In this document: piece by piece, positions 30,336 to 38,600 of the stretch
How the letters are laid out: each line of letters starts with the position of its first letter
Position numbering within the stretch: position 1 is the first letter of the stretch
Source of the DNA: Dehalococcoidia bacterium
GTDB lineage: Bacteria > Chloroflexota > Dehalococcoidia > Dehalococcoidales > JAUWYK01
Assembly (NCBI GenBank): GCA_030615865.1
Contig: JAUWYK010000007.1
Location: forward strand, 1 to 38,600
Reading direction: 5' to 3'
DNA length: 38,600 bases
The notes under the pieces: model-generated
The model's input: only the letters and a program-made list of their open reading frames with translations
Told to the model about the DNA's origin: nothing
The model's database searches: none
Program-made: the position numbers and the translations under genes

Positions 30336-31930
30336 TCTGGCTCTATGCCCTACTCACCGGTATGCACCCTCCAGTAGTCCGGGGAGCAATTATGGCTAGC
30401 CTGTTCCTCAGCGCCGAGCTTCTGGGCAGGCAGCGCACCGCCATCACCTCCCTAGCCTTCGCTGCTGCCATAATGGTAGGCATTAACCCCCCAATCCTGT
30501 GGGGCGCCTCCTTCCAGTTGAGCTTTCTGGCTATGGCTGGTTTAATCTTCCTTGCCCCTCCCCTCATGACCCTGGGGAGAAAAGCAGTTAACACTACCAT
30601 GGGTGAAGAGGGGGTAGGCAGAGCTTTAGCCAATATTATTACTGATAGCTTCAGTGTAACCTTAGCCGCAATCATAGCTGTGTGGCCAGTCGTTGCCCAC
30701 TATTTTGGCATCATTTCGTTTGTCGGTCCCATAGCCACCTTCCTCGCCCTGCCGGCACTGCCCGGCATTATTGTCGCCGGGGCTGTGGCTGGACTAATCG
30801 GGCTGGTTGCTCTGCCCATCGCTCAGGCTATAGGTTGGCTTGCCTGGCTGTTCACTTCCTACATGCTGCTGATAGTAAGTGGTTTTGCTTCTCTCCCCAT
30901 ATCAGCCATTGAGGTAGGCTCATTTGACACTGCACCGGTACTGGTTTACTATTCAGTCCTCGCTGCAGCTGTCTGGCTCGGCAGCAACAGGAAAAGATTG
31001 ACCAACCGGATGTCCCAAGCCACAACCTGGGTAAAGTCAGGGGTGAGTAAGTCCTCAGACTTTTTCTCCCGACTACCCAAGAGGTGGGTTATTCCACCAC
31101 TGCTGGTGGTAGCTATTCTGGCATCGGTCGCTGCTGCCACCATGCCCGATGACCAGCTTCATGTGAGCTTCCTCGATGTTGGTCAGGGCGATGCCATCCT
31201 GATTCAAAAAGGAAATCAGCAGGTTCTGGTTGATGGTGGACCCAGCCCCCAAGCCATAACCCTGGAGCTGGGCGATAAAATGCCCTTCTGGGATAGAACC
31301 ATAGAATTGGTGGTATTAACCCACCCCCACTCCGACCACATCACCGGATTAGCAGAGGTTCTACAGCGATACCAGGTGGAGCAGGTGCTCTATCCCGATT
31401 TAGATTATGAGTCGCCTTTATGTGAGGAATGGCTCAGGTTACTTGAGGAAAAGGACATTGAGTGCACCATAGCTAAAGCCGGACAGCAGATTGACTTAGG
31501 CCAAGGGGTGATGATAAAGGTGCTCCATCCCCAGACGTCTCTGTTAACTGGCACCGGGTCTGATATAAACAATAATAGCGTGGTATTGCACATAACTATG
31601 GGTAGAGTGAGCTTCCTGCTGGCTGCCGATATAGAGCAGGAGGCTGAATTTGAGCTTATTGCCCTCAGAGCCGATTTAACCAGCACCGTGCTCAAGGTTG
31701 GTCATAGCGGTTCAGATACCTCCACCACCCCAGAATTTCTGGCGGTGGCTAACCCACAGGTAGCGGTTATCTCTGTTGGGGAAGATAACCCCTTTGGTCA
31801 CCCCAGCGGTGAGGTTGTGGAGAGGCTAGAGGAAAAGCTGGGCACAGAGAATATATTCCGCACCGATGAGCAGGGAACTATAGAATTTACCACCGACGGC
31901 GAGAGGCTGTGGGTTAAAACGAAGTTGTGA
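30326..31930 (+). CDS. comEC: ComEC/Rec2-type DNA-uptake channel protein, N-terminally truncated
   Basis: A 534-residue frame containing the last two-thirds of a ComEC protein. Residues 4-270 are the competence-domain membrane channel: WLYALLTGMHPPVVRGAIMA, then FQLSFLAMAGLIFL and several more hydrophobic helices. Residues 275-534 are the metallo-beta-lactamase domain: FLDVGQGDAILIQ, LTHPHSDHITG (about 330-340), KVGHSGSDTSTTPEF. The first 250 or so residues of normal ComEC (DUF4131, OB fold) are absent, and the frame joins a relic of an unrelated inverted gene at about 30330. The start used, TTG, has no ribosome site. Probably a gene broken by rearrangement, or an assembly join. Confidence 0.85.
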   Translation: MGKIWLYALLTGMHPPVVRGAIMASLFLSAELLGRQRTAITSLAFAAAIMVGINPPILWGASFQLSFLAMAGLIFLAPPLMTLGRKAVNTTMGEEGVGRALANIITDSFSVTLAAIIAVWPVVAHYFGIISFVGPIATFLALPALPGIIVAGAVAGLIGLVALPIAQAIGWLAWLFTSYMLLIVSGFASLPISAIEVGSFDTAPVLVYYSVLAAAVWLGSNRKRLTNRMSQATTWVKSGVSKSSDFFSRLPKRWVIPPLLVVAILASVAAATMPDDQLHVSFLDVGQGDAILIQKGNQQVLVDGGPSPQAITLELGDKMPFWDRTIELVVLTHPHSDHITGLAEVLQRYQVEQVLYPDLDYESPLCEEWLRLLEEKDIECTIAKAGQQIDLGQGVMIKVLHPQTSLLTGTGSDINNNSVVLHITMGRVSFLLAADIEQEAEFELIALRADLTSTVLKVGHSGSDTSTTPEFLAVANPQVAVISVGEDNPFGHPSGEVVERLEEKLGTENIFRTDEQGTIEFTTDGERLWVKTKL

Positions 31931-31976
31931 TAAGATGCACCTAGGAAGACTCGATAATTGAAAGGAGAAAACAGCT

Positions 31977-32651
31977 ATGGCAGTAAAACGGAAGACGCGG
32001 AAACCTTCTTCCAGGACAGTAAAAGAAGAAGAGCTACACCGTGACCTGGAGCGCTTTAGGCAAAAGGCGCTAGAATTTGGAGCCTCCGCTGCCGAGGTCA
32101 TACCTGCCTCCTATGTGGTGGTGCAGGAACGAGTCTGGCTGAAGTGTCTGGTGCCGCTCTGCCATTTGGCGGGGACTACTCCCTACTGCCCGCCAAACAC
32201 TCCCCAGCCAGATTTCATAAGAAAAGCGCTTAGCCAATATCGTTGGGCTGTTTTTTTCAAGAGAGACGTGGAGCCCCTTGAAGAAGGCGTACCCACATCA
32301 GCAGCTCAACAAAAGGAGAAGCCACTGCTGGCGAAAAACTTCCATGGAAAAACATACGAGATTGTGGGGCGTTTAGAGGTTTATGCCCAGACTGAGGGTT
32401 ATGACCTGGCCATGGGCTTCTCTTGTGGCTCCTGCAGACTCAATTTATGCAATTGGGCGCCCTGCGCCTTTATCGAGAAAGGTGAGTGCCGCTTTTCAAT
32501 GCAGGCAAGGCCATCGATGGAAGGGGTAGGCATCGATGTCTTTGACCTTTGCAACAAGGTGGGGTGGGACGTGTATATGATTTGCAACATTGAGCCCGAC
32601 CTGCATGTGATTCCCTCAGCGGTTTCGGTCGGTATTGTGTTCATTTATTAG
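31977..32651 (+). CDS. DUF2284 predicted metal-binding protein
   Basis: A 224-residue member of DUF2284: KCLVPLCHLAGTTPYCPPNT near residue 57, FSCGSCRLNLCNWAPCAF near 148 and FDLCNKVGWD near 190, giving many conserved cysteines for metal or Fe-S binding. An extended, basic N-terminus of about 30 residues comes before the domain. AAGGAG lies upstream. Such proteins are frequent in anaerobes and in archaea; the function is unknown. Confidence 0.86.
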   Translation: MAVKRKTRKPSSRTVKEEELHRDLERFRQKALEFGASAAEVIPASYVVVQERVWLKCLVPLCHLAGTTPYCPPNTPQPDFIRKALSQYRWAVFFKRDVEPLEEGVPTSAAQQKEKPLLAKNFHGKTYEIVGRLEVYAQTEGYDLAMGFSCGSCRLNLCNWAPCAFIEKGECRFSMQARPSMEGVGIDVFDLCNKVGWDVYMICNIEPDLHVIPSAVSVGIVFIY

Positions 32652-32695
32652 GCGAGAGGCTCTGGGGAGATAAGCCACACTGCATCTTGAGGGTA

Positions 32696-32724
32696 TTGAC
32701 AAAGTAGTTGGACATAACTAAACT
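32696..32724 (+). promoter_or_regulatory. Promoter of the HD-domain gene
   Basis: TTGACA (32696-32701), 17 bases, TAAACT (32719-32724). The site lies close to the ATG at 32726, which supports the later ATG 32753, behind AAGGAAGGGGGG, as the real start. Confidence 0.6.
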
Positions 32725-32752
32725 CATGTCAATAAAAAGGAAGGGGGGGAAG

Positions 32753-34102
32753 ATGTTACGTGAACTAAGAGAAGATGCAATCGTTGACTTCTTTAAAAAG
32801 GAACTAAGGAACATTAAATTTTTACCTGAAGCTAATTACCCTGATATTGAACAACGGTTAGACATACTCGCTGACAGTGGAGAAAAGAGGTATAGGAAAA
32901 CAGAGGCTGCAAGGTGGATTTGGAAACTTTTCGTTGAGAAGTCGCTCAGTGATATTACCAATAACCTTAGAGGCTGTCACGACCTATGTATCTACTTTGA
33001 TGAGTTCGCTGACTATGAAAACCTATTATTTGCACTTGATAAGAACCACCGGGACCATGTCATTCATTCTATTTGGGTTATGCTGTTAGGACTACATTTA
33101 AGAAAGAATTTCGCTCCGCTCAAGAATATCGATTATGAAAGTATTCTCCCAAACTTTCACAAGAAGCAGGAAAAAGTAGTAGAGGCTATCAAGCGGACAC
33201 AAGATATTATAAAAGAGCATGAGACGTCTCTTTGGTGTCTGATTGCGCTTACTCACGACCTCGGCTATCCGATCCAGAAAACTATGAATGCTAATGAACT
33301 AATGGCAAAGATGGTCAGCAATTTCGGGTTTCTGGAGCAGAGAGAGTTCCACTACGGTTTTACAATTGTTCATCAAACAGCGATAAGTGAATTGTTAAAC
33401 ATACTGTCGTCTTTCGTAGCATGGATGCCTTCGGGAGGTTACAGCGTAGGTTGCCTCTCTGGGGGGCGTTTGGACTATGCAAAAAGCTTCGAACGGCTTG
33501 ATCACGGGATTATGAGTGCGTATCTGCTTCAAATGCATCTCGACTATATCTGTGAGTTGATGAGCATACCACAGGAGGTGCCAGAACTACAGTTCATAAA
33601 CCACGAAACGGCTGCGAAGCAAGCAACCGTCATCATTTTGCTCAGAGCCATATCAGCACACACAAACAAGAATGTCTACTGGTCAGAAGTAAACAATATG
33701 GCCCCACTTTTACTCTTGTCTGATGAATTAGATGAATTCTCAAGGTATTCTCGTTCGCTCGAAAGTAACGAATGGATAAAGGTGGGGTGCAGAACGGAAT
33801 TCGAATGTACAAAGAATTCATTACAAGTAAAGTATACTTTTGATAATAAAGACATAGGCGATGATATGGAATCCTTTTTCAAGGATAAAGTTGAAAAACT
33901 ATGGAAGCGCTTTGAGCTAGAAGAAGACAAAATAGGAAAAATCTCTGTAACTTGTAGAGATGTGAGAAAAGCTCGACATGTTGATTTCATTTATGAGAAA
34001 ACGCTTTCTCGAGATCCACAAGACATCGTCAAGAGGAAACCGGGTAAGAGTTCGCATGATGTCCAAGCATTCTTGGATGGAACTGTGAATCTGTCGCCTT
34101 AA
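32753..34102 (+). CDS. HD-domain-like protein, unknown
   Basis: A 449-residue protein with a metal-dependent HD phosphohydrolase pattern: HRDHVIHSIWVMLLGLHL (H102, H105), later LIALTHDLGYPIQK (H168-D169), then a helical region that may carry a further ligand (HQTAISELLN). The N- and C-terminal parts are not recognised; the end is charged (FKDKVEKLWKRFELEEDKIG). It is AT-richer than its neighbours and has its own promoter, suggesting recent gain. HD enzymes include nucleotide-second-messenger hydrolases and dNTPases used in antiphage defence; the substrate here is unknown. Confidence 0.65.
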   Translation: MLRELREDAIVDFFKKELRNIKFLPEANYPDIEQRLDILADSGEKRYRKTEAARWIWKLFVEKSLSDITNNLRGCHDLCIYFDEFADYENLLFALDKNHRDHVIHSIWVMLLGLHLRKNFAPLKNIDYESILPNFHKKQEKVVEAIKRTQDIIKEHETSLWCLIALTHDLGYPIQKTMNANELMAKMVSNFGFLEQREFHYGFTIVHQTAISELLNILSSFVAWMPSGGYSVGCLSGGRLDYAKSFERLDHGIMSAYLLQMHLDYICELMSIPQEVPELQFINHETAAKQATVIILLRAISAHTNKNVYWSEVNNMAPLLLLSDELDEFSRYSRSLESNEWIKVGCRTEFECTKNSLQVKYTFDNKDIGDDMESFFKDKVEKLWKRFELEEDKIGKISVTCRDVRKARHVDFIYEKTLSRDPQDIVKRKPGKSSHDVQAFLDGTVNLSP

Positions 34103-34198
34103 GTAACATAGCTAGCCCCCACTAATAAATCACCTAACCTTTTCCTTACCTCTGCGTTATAGTATAGTAGAGTATGGATAATTAAGGGGGATTTGGTT

Positions 34199-35020
34199 AT
34201 GAAAAGGCTGATAATAGGGCTGGTGCTGGTAGCATTACTGCTGGTGCCGGTCTCCTGCGCTAAAGCACCAGAGGTAGTAGCACCACCAATGCCGGAAATG
34301 CCACCACCAATGCCTGGAGGGGATGAGGCATATAGGCCCGGGGCTTTGCCCCCAACCGAGGAGCGGATGATTGTCCGCACCGGGGAGATGTCTCTGGTGG
34401 TGGAGGATGTAGCTCAAGCCTCAGAGGAGATAGCCCAGCTTGCCAGAAGGTTTGACGGCTACGTGGTATCGTCCCGCATTTCGGGAGAGGAAGAGGAGAT
34501 GAGGGGGTGGATTTCTATTCGGGTGCCTGATGAGAGGTTTGACCAGGCACTTGCCGAACTGAGAAACCTGGCGGTAAGGGTGAAATCGGAGAGCACCAGC
34601 AGCCAGGATGTTACTGAGGAGTATATTGACCTCAAGTCAAGGCTCAAGAACGCCGAGGCAACAGAGCAGCAATACCTCGCCCTCCTGGAAAAAGCCGAGG
34701 ATGTGGAGGACATCCTCAGAATCTATGAAAGTCTGTCCCGGGTGCGCCAGGAGATAGAGCAAATCAAGGGTCGAATGCAATATCTGGAGCGAACCTCATC
34801 AATGAGCCTGATTTCGGTGCACCTGGAGCCCGAGTCTACAGCTAAACCACTGGTTCGCGCCGGCTGGAGCGCACTAGAAGCACTCAAATCCGCTGTCAGA
34901 GGGATTGTTATTGCCGGGCAATGGCTTGGCATTATAGCTATCTGGCTGATAATCTTCGTCCCCATTTGGGGAACCATACTCGGCATTATCTATTGGCGCC
35001 GCCGAAGGAAAAAGGCTTAA
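34199..35020 (+). CDS. DUF4349 lipoprotein
   Basis: A 273-residue membrane-anchored protein. The signal peptide ends in a lipobox, LVPVSC, with C20 as the lipidated residue. A proline-rich linker (PPMPEMPPPMPGG) comes next, then the DUF4349 domain: MIVRTGEMSLVVEDVAQASE, RRFDGYVVSSRISG, ISIRVPDERFDQALAEL, and a helical hairpin EYIDLKSRLKNAEATEQQYL. The C-terminus has a transmembrane helix (LGIIAIWLIIFVPIWGTILG) and basic stop RRRRKK. ATG 34199 follows AAGGGGGA. The function of the family is unknown. It stands alone. Confidence 0.9.
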   Translation: MKRLIIGLVLVALLLVPVSCAKAPEVVAPPMPEMPPPMPGGDEAYRPGALPPTEERMIVRTGEMSLVVEDVAQASEEIAQLARRFDGYVVSSRISGEEEEMRGWISIRVPDERFDQALAELRNLAVRVKSESTSSQDVTEEYIDLKSRLKNAEATEQQYLALLEKAEDVEDILRIYESLSRVRQEIEQIKGRMQYLERTSSMSLISVHLEPESTAKPLVRAGWSALEALKSAVRGIVIAGQWLGIIAIWLIIFVPIWGTILGIIYWRRRRKKA

Positions 35021-35064
35021 CACCCCGCCTTTATCAAGCACCTTAAAGCCAACATGCTTGGCGA

Positions 35065-35247
35065 TTAATATTCACCACGACCTAAAGTAAAGACAATACT
35101 GGCTAGAAATAGAATTCCCGATAGCGCGAACCAGAATAACCAAGTAAGCTCAGCACCTAGTAACGGAACTACCCCGGTCGCAGTGATAATGCCCATTACC
35201 ATGCACAGCCCAGCAATAGTACCTAAAGTCCAGGCTAAGGCTACCAT
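35065..35247 (-). CDS. Small membrane protein with two transmembrane helices
   Basis: A 60-residue protein: TLGTIAGLCMVMGIITATGV, then LTWLFWFALSGILFLASIVF, two hydrophobic helices with a short polar turn. It has an excellent AAGGAGG ribosome site. No family recognised. Confidence 0.65.
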   Translation of the reverse strand: MVALAWTLGTIAGLCMVMGIITATGVVPLLGAELTWLFWFALSGILFLASIVFTLGRGEY

Positions 35248-35374
35248 AATGGAACCTCCTTCCTATAGAGCCATCAATGGCTAGTTAAATAACCTCTCGC
35301 TTTATTTTAGCTTCCAGTTCATATATAATGAAAGGCTGGCTAGCCTAGGTCAATTTATTAGAGGTAATAATAAC

Positions 35375-36037
35375 ATGAAGCTGACAAAAAATCTATACTT
35401 TTACCCGGAAAAGGGAATGATGGACTGCAATACCTATGTGATTAAGGATAACCTCAGCATTATTATTGACCCCGGACTTACTCAATTCCTACCAGAACTG
35501 CTCCAAGATTTGCAGCGGGACAGCATTGACCCTAAAGATATAGATATTATCGCTAATACCCACTTACATGGTGACCATTGCTGGGCAAATGAAGCCTTCA
35601 AGAAAGCCTCAGGAGCCGAAATCCTCCTTCATCCAGCACAAAAAAAATTCTGGCAGGCAGCCGTTACCCAGACATCAAAGTTCTTCGGTCTTCCTGCCGT
35701 GGAGTTCACCGCAGATAGATTACTGGATAACGACAAGCTAAATGCCGGAGAAATGGAATTTGAGCTTATCCCCTCCCCGGGGCACTCCCCTGATAGCATC
35801 TGCTTTTACTGCCGAAGTGAGAAAATCCTGATTTGCGGAGACGCCATTTTCAATCAAAATACGGGGCGGGTTGACCTGCCCGGCGGCAGTGCCGACCAGC
35901 TTAAGCAGTCTATCGAGAAGCTATCGCAACTAGAAATAGAGTACTTGCTTCCCGGTCACATGGACATTGTTACCGGCAGCGAAAAAGTAAAAAACAACTT
36001 TGAATTCATCAAGCAATACATATTTAGTTCTCTATAA
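35375..36037 (+). CDS. Metallo-beta-lactamase-fold hydrolase
   Basis: A 220-residue MBL-fold enzyme: NTHLHGDHCWANEAF (H63, H65, D67, H68), SPGHSPDSICFY, GDAIFNQNTGRVDLPGGSAD and LLPGHMD, a glyoxalase-II-like layout for two metal ions. The two-metal residues are complete. The substrate is probably a thioester or lactone; this cannot be told from sequence. AGAGGTAA precedes the start. The radical SAM gene starts 12 bases after it, so a common operon is likely. Confidence 0.88.
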   Translation: MKLTKNLYFYPEKGMMDCNTYVIKDNLSIIIDPGLTQFLPELLQDLQRDSIDPKDIDIIANTHLHGDHCWANEAFKKASGAEILLHPAQKKFWQAAVTQTSKFFGLPAVEFTADRLLDNDKLNAGEMEFELIPSPGHSPDSICFYCRSEKILICGDAIFNQNTGRVDLPGGSADQLKQSIEKLSQLEIEYLLPGHMDIVTGSEKVKNNFEFIKQYIFSSL

Positions 36038-36048
36038 AAAGAAGGCAA

Positions 36049-37188
36049 ATGATGCCAGACTCTTTTGAGCTAGGGCCAATCAGGCCACCCAGCGAGGCTT
36101 ACTCTCTGCTCATCCGGGTAACCAAAAACTGTCCCTGGAACCGATGCAAGTTCTGCCATATCTACAAGGGGAAAAAATTTGAGCTAAGGTCGGTGGAAGA
36201 GATAAAGCAAGATATATCGACCGCCAAGGCGATACAGGATAGGCTGAAGGAGACTTCGTGGAAAGCCGGCTATGGGGGCAGGGTGGAGGAGGTGGCTGCC
36301 GCCATCCTCAATAACCCGCCCAATGAAGCCCACTTTAATGTAGCCCTGTGGCTTTACTATGGTGGCACCAGCGCTTTCCTACAGGATGCCAATACCTTGA
36401 TTATGAGGACTCCTGAGCTGGTTGAGGTAATAAAGTTCTTAAAGCAAACCTTGCCCAGCATCACTCAGGTGACCTCCTATGGCCGGTCCAAGACAGCAGC
36501 TAAAAAGAAGCTGGAGGAGCTGATACAACTTCGCCAGGCTGGGCTTTCCCGACTGCACATCGGACTGGAATCTGGCTACGACCCGTTACTTAAATATATG
36601 GATAAAGGGGTTACTGCCGCTGACCATATTAAAGGGGGCAGAAACGTGGTAAAATCAGGAATTTCGCTGTGTGAATATGTCCTCCTTGGCCTGGGCGGGA
36701 AAAGGATGTGGCGGGAGCACGCCACCCAAACCGCCAGGGTATTAAGCCAAATAGACCCAGACTTTATCCGGGTTAGAACCCTGACTATCAAGCAGGGTAT
36801 GCCCCTATATGATGAAATCAAAAACGGCAATTTTATTCGGGCGACAGACGAGGAGATTGTAGAAGAGGAAAAACTGCTGGTTGAACATCTTGACTGTCAC
36901 TCCTACTTTGTCAGTGACCACATTACCAACCTGCTTCAGGAGATCGAGGGGCAATTGCCCGAGGATAAGGAGAAAATGCTGGCTACTATAGCTAGATTCC
37001 AATCCCTATCACCGGAAGAGAAGCACAACTTCCGGGTGGGGAGAAGGGTAGGGATATACAACCAACGGGAAGACCTGGATAATTCGCGCAAGCATAACCT
37101 CGTGGAGCATGCCATACAAAAACTCAGCGACGATGGTAGTCAAGTAGACGATGAGACAATATACAGCTTGATGGAGAGGTTTATATGA
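36049..37188 (+). CDS. Radical SAM protein
   Basis: A 379-residue radical SAM enzyme. The cluster motif is CPWNRCKFC (C28-x4-C33-x2-C36), a variant spacing typical of a subfamily with sequence NCPWxxCxFC. Further features are RVRTLTIKQGMPLYDEI, GLSRLHIGLESGYDPLLKYM and a helical C-terminal region. It would cleave AdoMet for radical chemistry; the substrate is unknown. Its stop codon overlaps the start of pncC by four bases (ATGA). Confidence 0.88.
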   Translation: MMPDSFELGPIRPPSEAYSLLIRVTKNCPWNRCKFCHIYKGKKFELRSVEEIKQDISTAKAIQDRLKETSWKAGYGGRVEEVAAAILNNPPNEAHFNVALWLYYGGTSAFLQDANTLIMRTPELVEVIKFLKQTLPSITQVTSYGRSKTAAKKKLEELIQLRQAGLSRLHIGLESGYDPLLKYMDKGVTAADHIKGGRNVVKSGISLCEYVLLGLGGKRMWREHATQTARVLSQIDPDFIRVRTLTIKQGMPLYDEIKNGNFIRATDEEIVEEEKLLVEHLDCHSYFVSDHITNLLQEIEGQLPEDKEKMLATIARFQSLSPEEKHNFRVGRRVGIYNQREDLDNSRKHNLVEHAIQKLSDDGSQVDDETIYSLMERFI

Positions 37189-37661
37189 GCCTGGAGCAAG
37201 AGGTCGGCGCTCTGCTTCGTCAGAAGGGGTTGACCCTGGGGGTAGTGGAATCAGCCAGCGGCGGGCTGATATCCCACTGCATAACCAATGTCCCCGGTAG
37301 CTCAGACTACTACAAGGGTTCAGTTACTGCCTATAGCAATGAGGTCAAGATAAAAGTGGTGGGGGTGAAGGAGGCTACCATCAACCAGTATGGCGCGGTG
37401 AGCTCTGAAGTAGCTGAGGAGATGGCACAGGGTGGTAGAAAGTTCTTAGGCGCCGATATATGCCTGGCCGATACCGGCATTGCTGGACCTGGCGGGGCTG
37501 CCCCGGGGAAACCGGTGGGGCTGTTCTACATCGGGTTATCCCACGGGGAGAGAACCTACAGCCAAAAACATAATTTTAACGGAGAACGGGAGCAAAATAA
37601 GCAAAGCGCTGCTGAGGCAGCCCTACGCTGGCTAAAGGAGTATCTATCGGGCTTGAAATAG
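37185..37661 (+). CDS. pncC: CinA-C / PncC nicotinamide-nucleotide amidohydrolase
   Basis: A 158-residue stand-alone CinA C-terminal domain: LTLGVVESASGGLISHCITN (active-site Ser/Lys region), PGSSDYYKGSVTAYSNEVKI, YGAVSSEVAEEMAQGG and DTGIAGPGGAAPGKPVG. It deamidates nicotinamide mononucleotide to nicotinate mononucleotide in NAD salvage. Size and motifs are normal. It is translationally coupled to the radical SAM gene. Confidence 0.92.
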   Translation: MSLEQEVGALLRQKGLTLGVVESASGGLISHCITNVPGSSDYYKGSVTAYSNEVKIKVVGVKEATINQYGAVSSEVAEEMAQGGRKFLGADICLADTGIAGPGGAAPGKPVGLFYIGLSHGERTYSQKHNFNGEREQNKQSAAEAALRWLKEYLSGLK

Positions 37662-37684
37662 CATCTTTTTAAGAAAGGGTGCTT

Positions 37685-37708
37685 AAGAGGGGCGTCAGCC
37701 CCTCTTTT
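37685..37708 (+). terminator. Terminator after pncC
   Basis: AAGAGGGGC (37685-37693) and GCCCCTCTT (37698-37706) form a 9-bp stem with a GTCA loop, followed by TTATTTAT. A clear intrinsic terminator, 24 bases after the stop codon. Confidence 0.85.
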
Positions 37709-37718
37709 ATTTATCTTC

Positions 37719-37851
37719 CCCCTTCCTTTGAAGGAAAGATAAAAAGGGAGAGTCAAAGAGAGGCGAAGCCCCCAAATATATTATAGAGAGTTTTAGAGGG
37801 GCGAAGCCCCTCTTTATAAAATCCTCCCCCTCTCCTTTGAAGGAGAGGGGG
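37719..37851. repeat. GC-rich inverted-repeat cluster before rph
   Basis: Hairpin AGAGGGGC-GAA-GCCCCTCT at 37795-37813 is followed by TTATAAA, and CCCCCTCTCCTTTGAAGGAG plus AGGGGG at 37826-37851 is a near-perfect 26-base palindrome. An imperfect copy of both lies at 37719-37772 (TTCCTTTGAAGGAA; GAGGCGAAGCCCCC). The unit appears twice in tandem. Confidence 0.7.
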
Positions 37852-37875
37852 AACGAGGGGGTGAGGTAGATAGAA

Positions 37876-37904
37876 TTGTCATTATCACCCACCAATGCTA
37901 TACT
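37876..37904 (+). promoter_or_regulatory. Promoter of rph
   Basis: TTGTCA (37876-37881), 17 bases, TATACT (37899-37904), 40 bases before the rph ATG. Confidence 0.6.
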
Positions 37905-37944
37905 CTGTGGCATATATCACGGGCTAGAAGGGAAGAATTTTAGT

Positions 37945-38600
37945 ATGAAAAGAGCTGACGGGCGTGCCTGGGATGAGCTAAGACCGGTAAAAATAACGCC
38001 GGGATATCAGAGTTTTGCCGAGGGCTCGGCGCTGATAGAGCTGGGAAAGACCAGAGTGCTGTGCTCGGTTAGCGTTGATGAGAAGGTGCCAGCTTTCCTC
38101 AGGGGAGGGAGCAGCGGCTGGGTTACCGCTGAATATGGTATGCTGCCCCGCTCCACCGTCAGCCGCAGCCCCCGCGAAGCATCGTTGGGCAGGGTTGGCG
38201 GTAGGAGCCAGGAAATTCAGCGCCTCATCGGGCGCTCACTGCGAGCAGTAATTGACCTCAGTGCCCTGGGGGAAAGAACCCTAATCATAGATTGCGATGT
38301 ATTGCAGGCAGACGGCGGTACCAGGACAGCAGCCATTACCGGCGCCTATGTCGCCCTATACCAGGCACTGCAAACACTAGCCAATATGGGGGTAATATCG
38401 TCTATCCCCTTAAAGAGCGCCGTAGCTGCCACCAGCGTGGGCATTGTGCACGGCTACCAGCTATTAGACCTGTGCTATGATGAAGACTGCGCGGCTGCGG
38501 TTGACTTTAACGTGGTGATGACCAGCCAGAGCGAGTTTGTTGAGGTTCAGGGTACGGCTGAAGGTAAGCCCTTCTCCAAGGAGACTATTGATTCCCTGCT
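37945..38600 (+). CDS. rph: Ribonuclease PH, 3' end outside the window
   Basis: The first 218 codons of RNase [22 protein letters not shown] at the start, [34 protein letters not shown] (substrate-binding Arg), [20 protein letters not shown] (catalytic Asp and phosphate site) and [18 protein letters not shown]. It trims the 3' ends of tRNA precursors using phosphate. Full length is about 240 residues, so about 20 are lost beyond the edge. ATG 37945 has AGGGAAG upstream. Confidence 0.95.
   Translation, partial: MKRADGRAWDELRPVKITPGYQSFAEGSALIELGKTRVLCSVSVDEKVPAFLRGGSSGWVTAEYGMLPRSTVSRSPREASLGRVGGRSQEIQRLIGRSLRAVIDLSALGERTLIIDCDVLQADGGTRTAAITGAYVALYQALQTLANMGVISSIPLKSAVAATSVGIVHGYQLLDLCYDEDCAAAVDFNVVMTSQSEFVEVQGTAEGKPFSKETIDSL

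Overview
This 38.6 kb window is bacterial. Genes have clear Shine-Dalgarno sites and several have -35/-10 boxes of the housekeeping type. It includes a lipoprotein with a lipobox, a ComEC-type channel protein, a CinA-C amidohydrolase and RNase PH. The mix of tiny cysteine-rich proteins, a DUF2284 protein, a bifunctional nuclease and a 7TM histidine kinase would fit a Chloroflexota (Dehalococcoidia-like) genome. That placement is an inference; there is no rRNA or other phylogenetic marker here.

Positions 1-12,300 form a defence-type accessory island. A minus-strand operon with its own promoter encodes a small HTH regulator, a 1,167-residue type IIG-like restriction/methylation enzyme and a separate HsdR-N-like nuclease. 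Next comes a chimeric HEPN / DUF3987-tail gene and 250 bases holding eight copies of GTGACATT, like plasmid or phage iterons. The centre of the island is a complete retron on the minus strand. It has an Ec86/St85-type nucleoside-deoxyribosyltransferase-like effector, then an msr-msd RNA whose 19-bp a1/a2 stem is visible, then a retron reverse transcriptase carrying NAxxH and YADD. A RecB/Cas4-like nuclease follows the RT directly, and then a four-fold-beta-flower protein with a collagen-like tail. The a1 arm of the RNA lies inside the last codons of the effector gene. A small membrane protein and an Mrr-like endonuclease are divergent just beyond.

Positions 12,600-18,450 hold a promoter and a signalling cluster: an excisionase-type HTH fused to a receiver domain, a GH3-family enzyme, a 7TM-GAF hybrid histidine kinase and a lone receiver. 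A decayed TetR gene follows.

Positions 18,550-28,900 are a patchwork of small genes and relics. There are regulators (one frameshifted), flavodoxin, a minimal zincin, a bifunctional nuclease and a zinc-finger/FtsK-gamma protein. A run of about ten very small, often cysteine-rich proteins ends in a degenerate methyltransferase. Two loci share a promoter-plus-hairpin leader. Four perfect 20-24 bp palindromes lie in gene-poor DNA at 27.4-28.9 kb.

Positions 28,900-38,600 return to more ordinary chromosome: two winged-helix proteins, an abrupt junction between two truncated genes (one is comEC), DUF2284, an HD-domain protein, a DUF4349 lipoprotein, a metallo-beta-lactamase-fold hydrolase, a radical SAM protein, pncC, a cluster of terminators and GC-rich repeats, and the 5' part of rph, which runs off the end.
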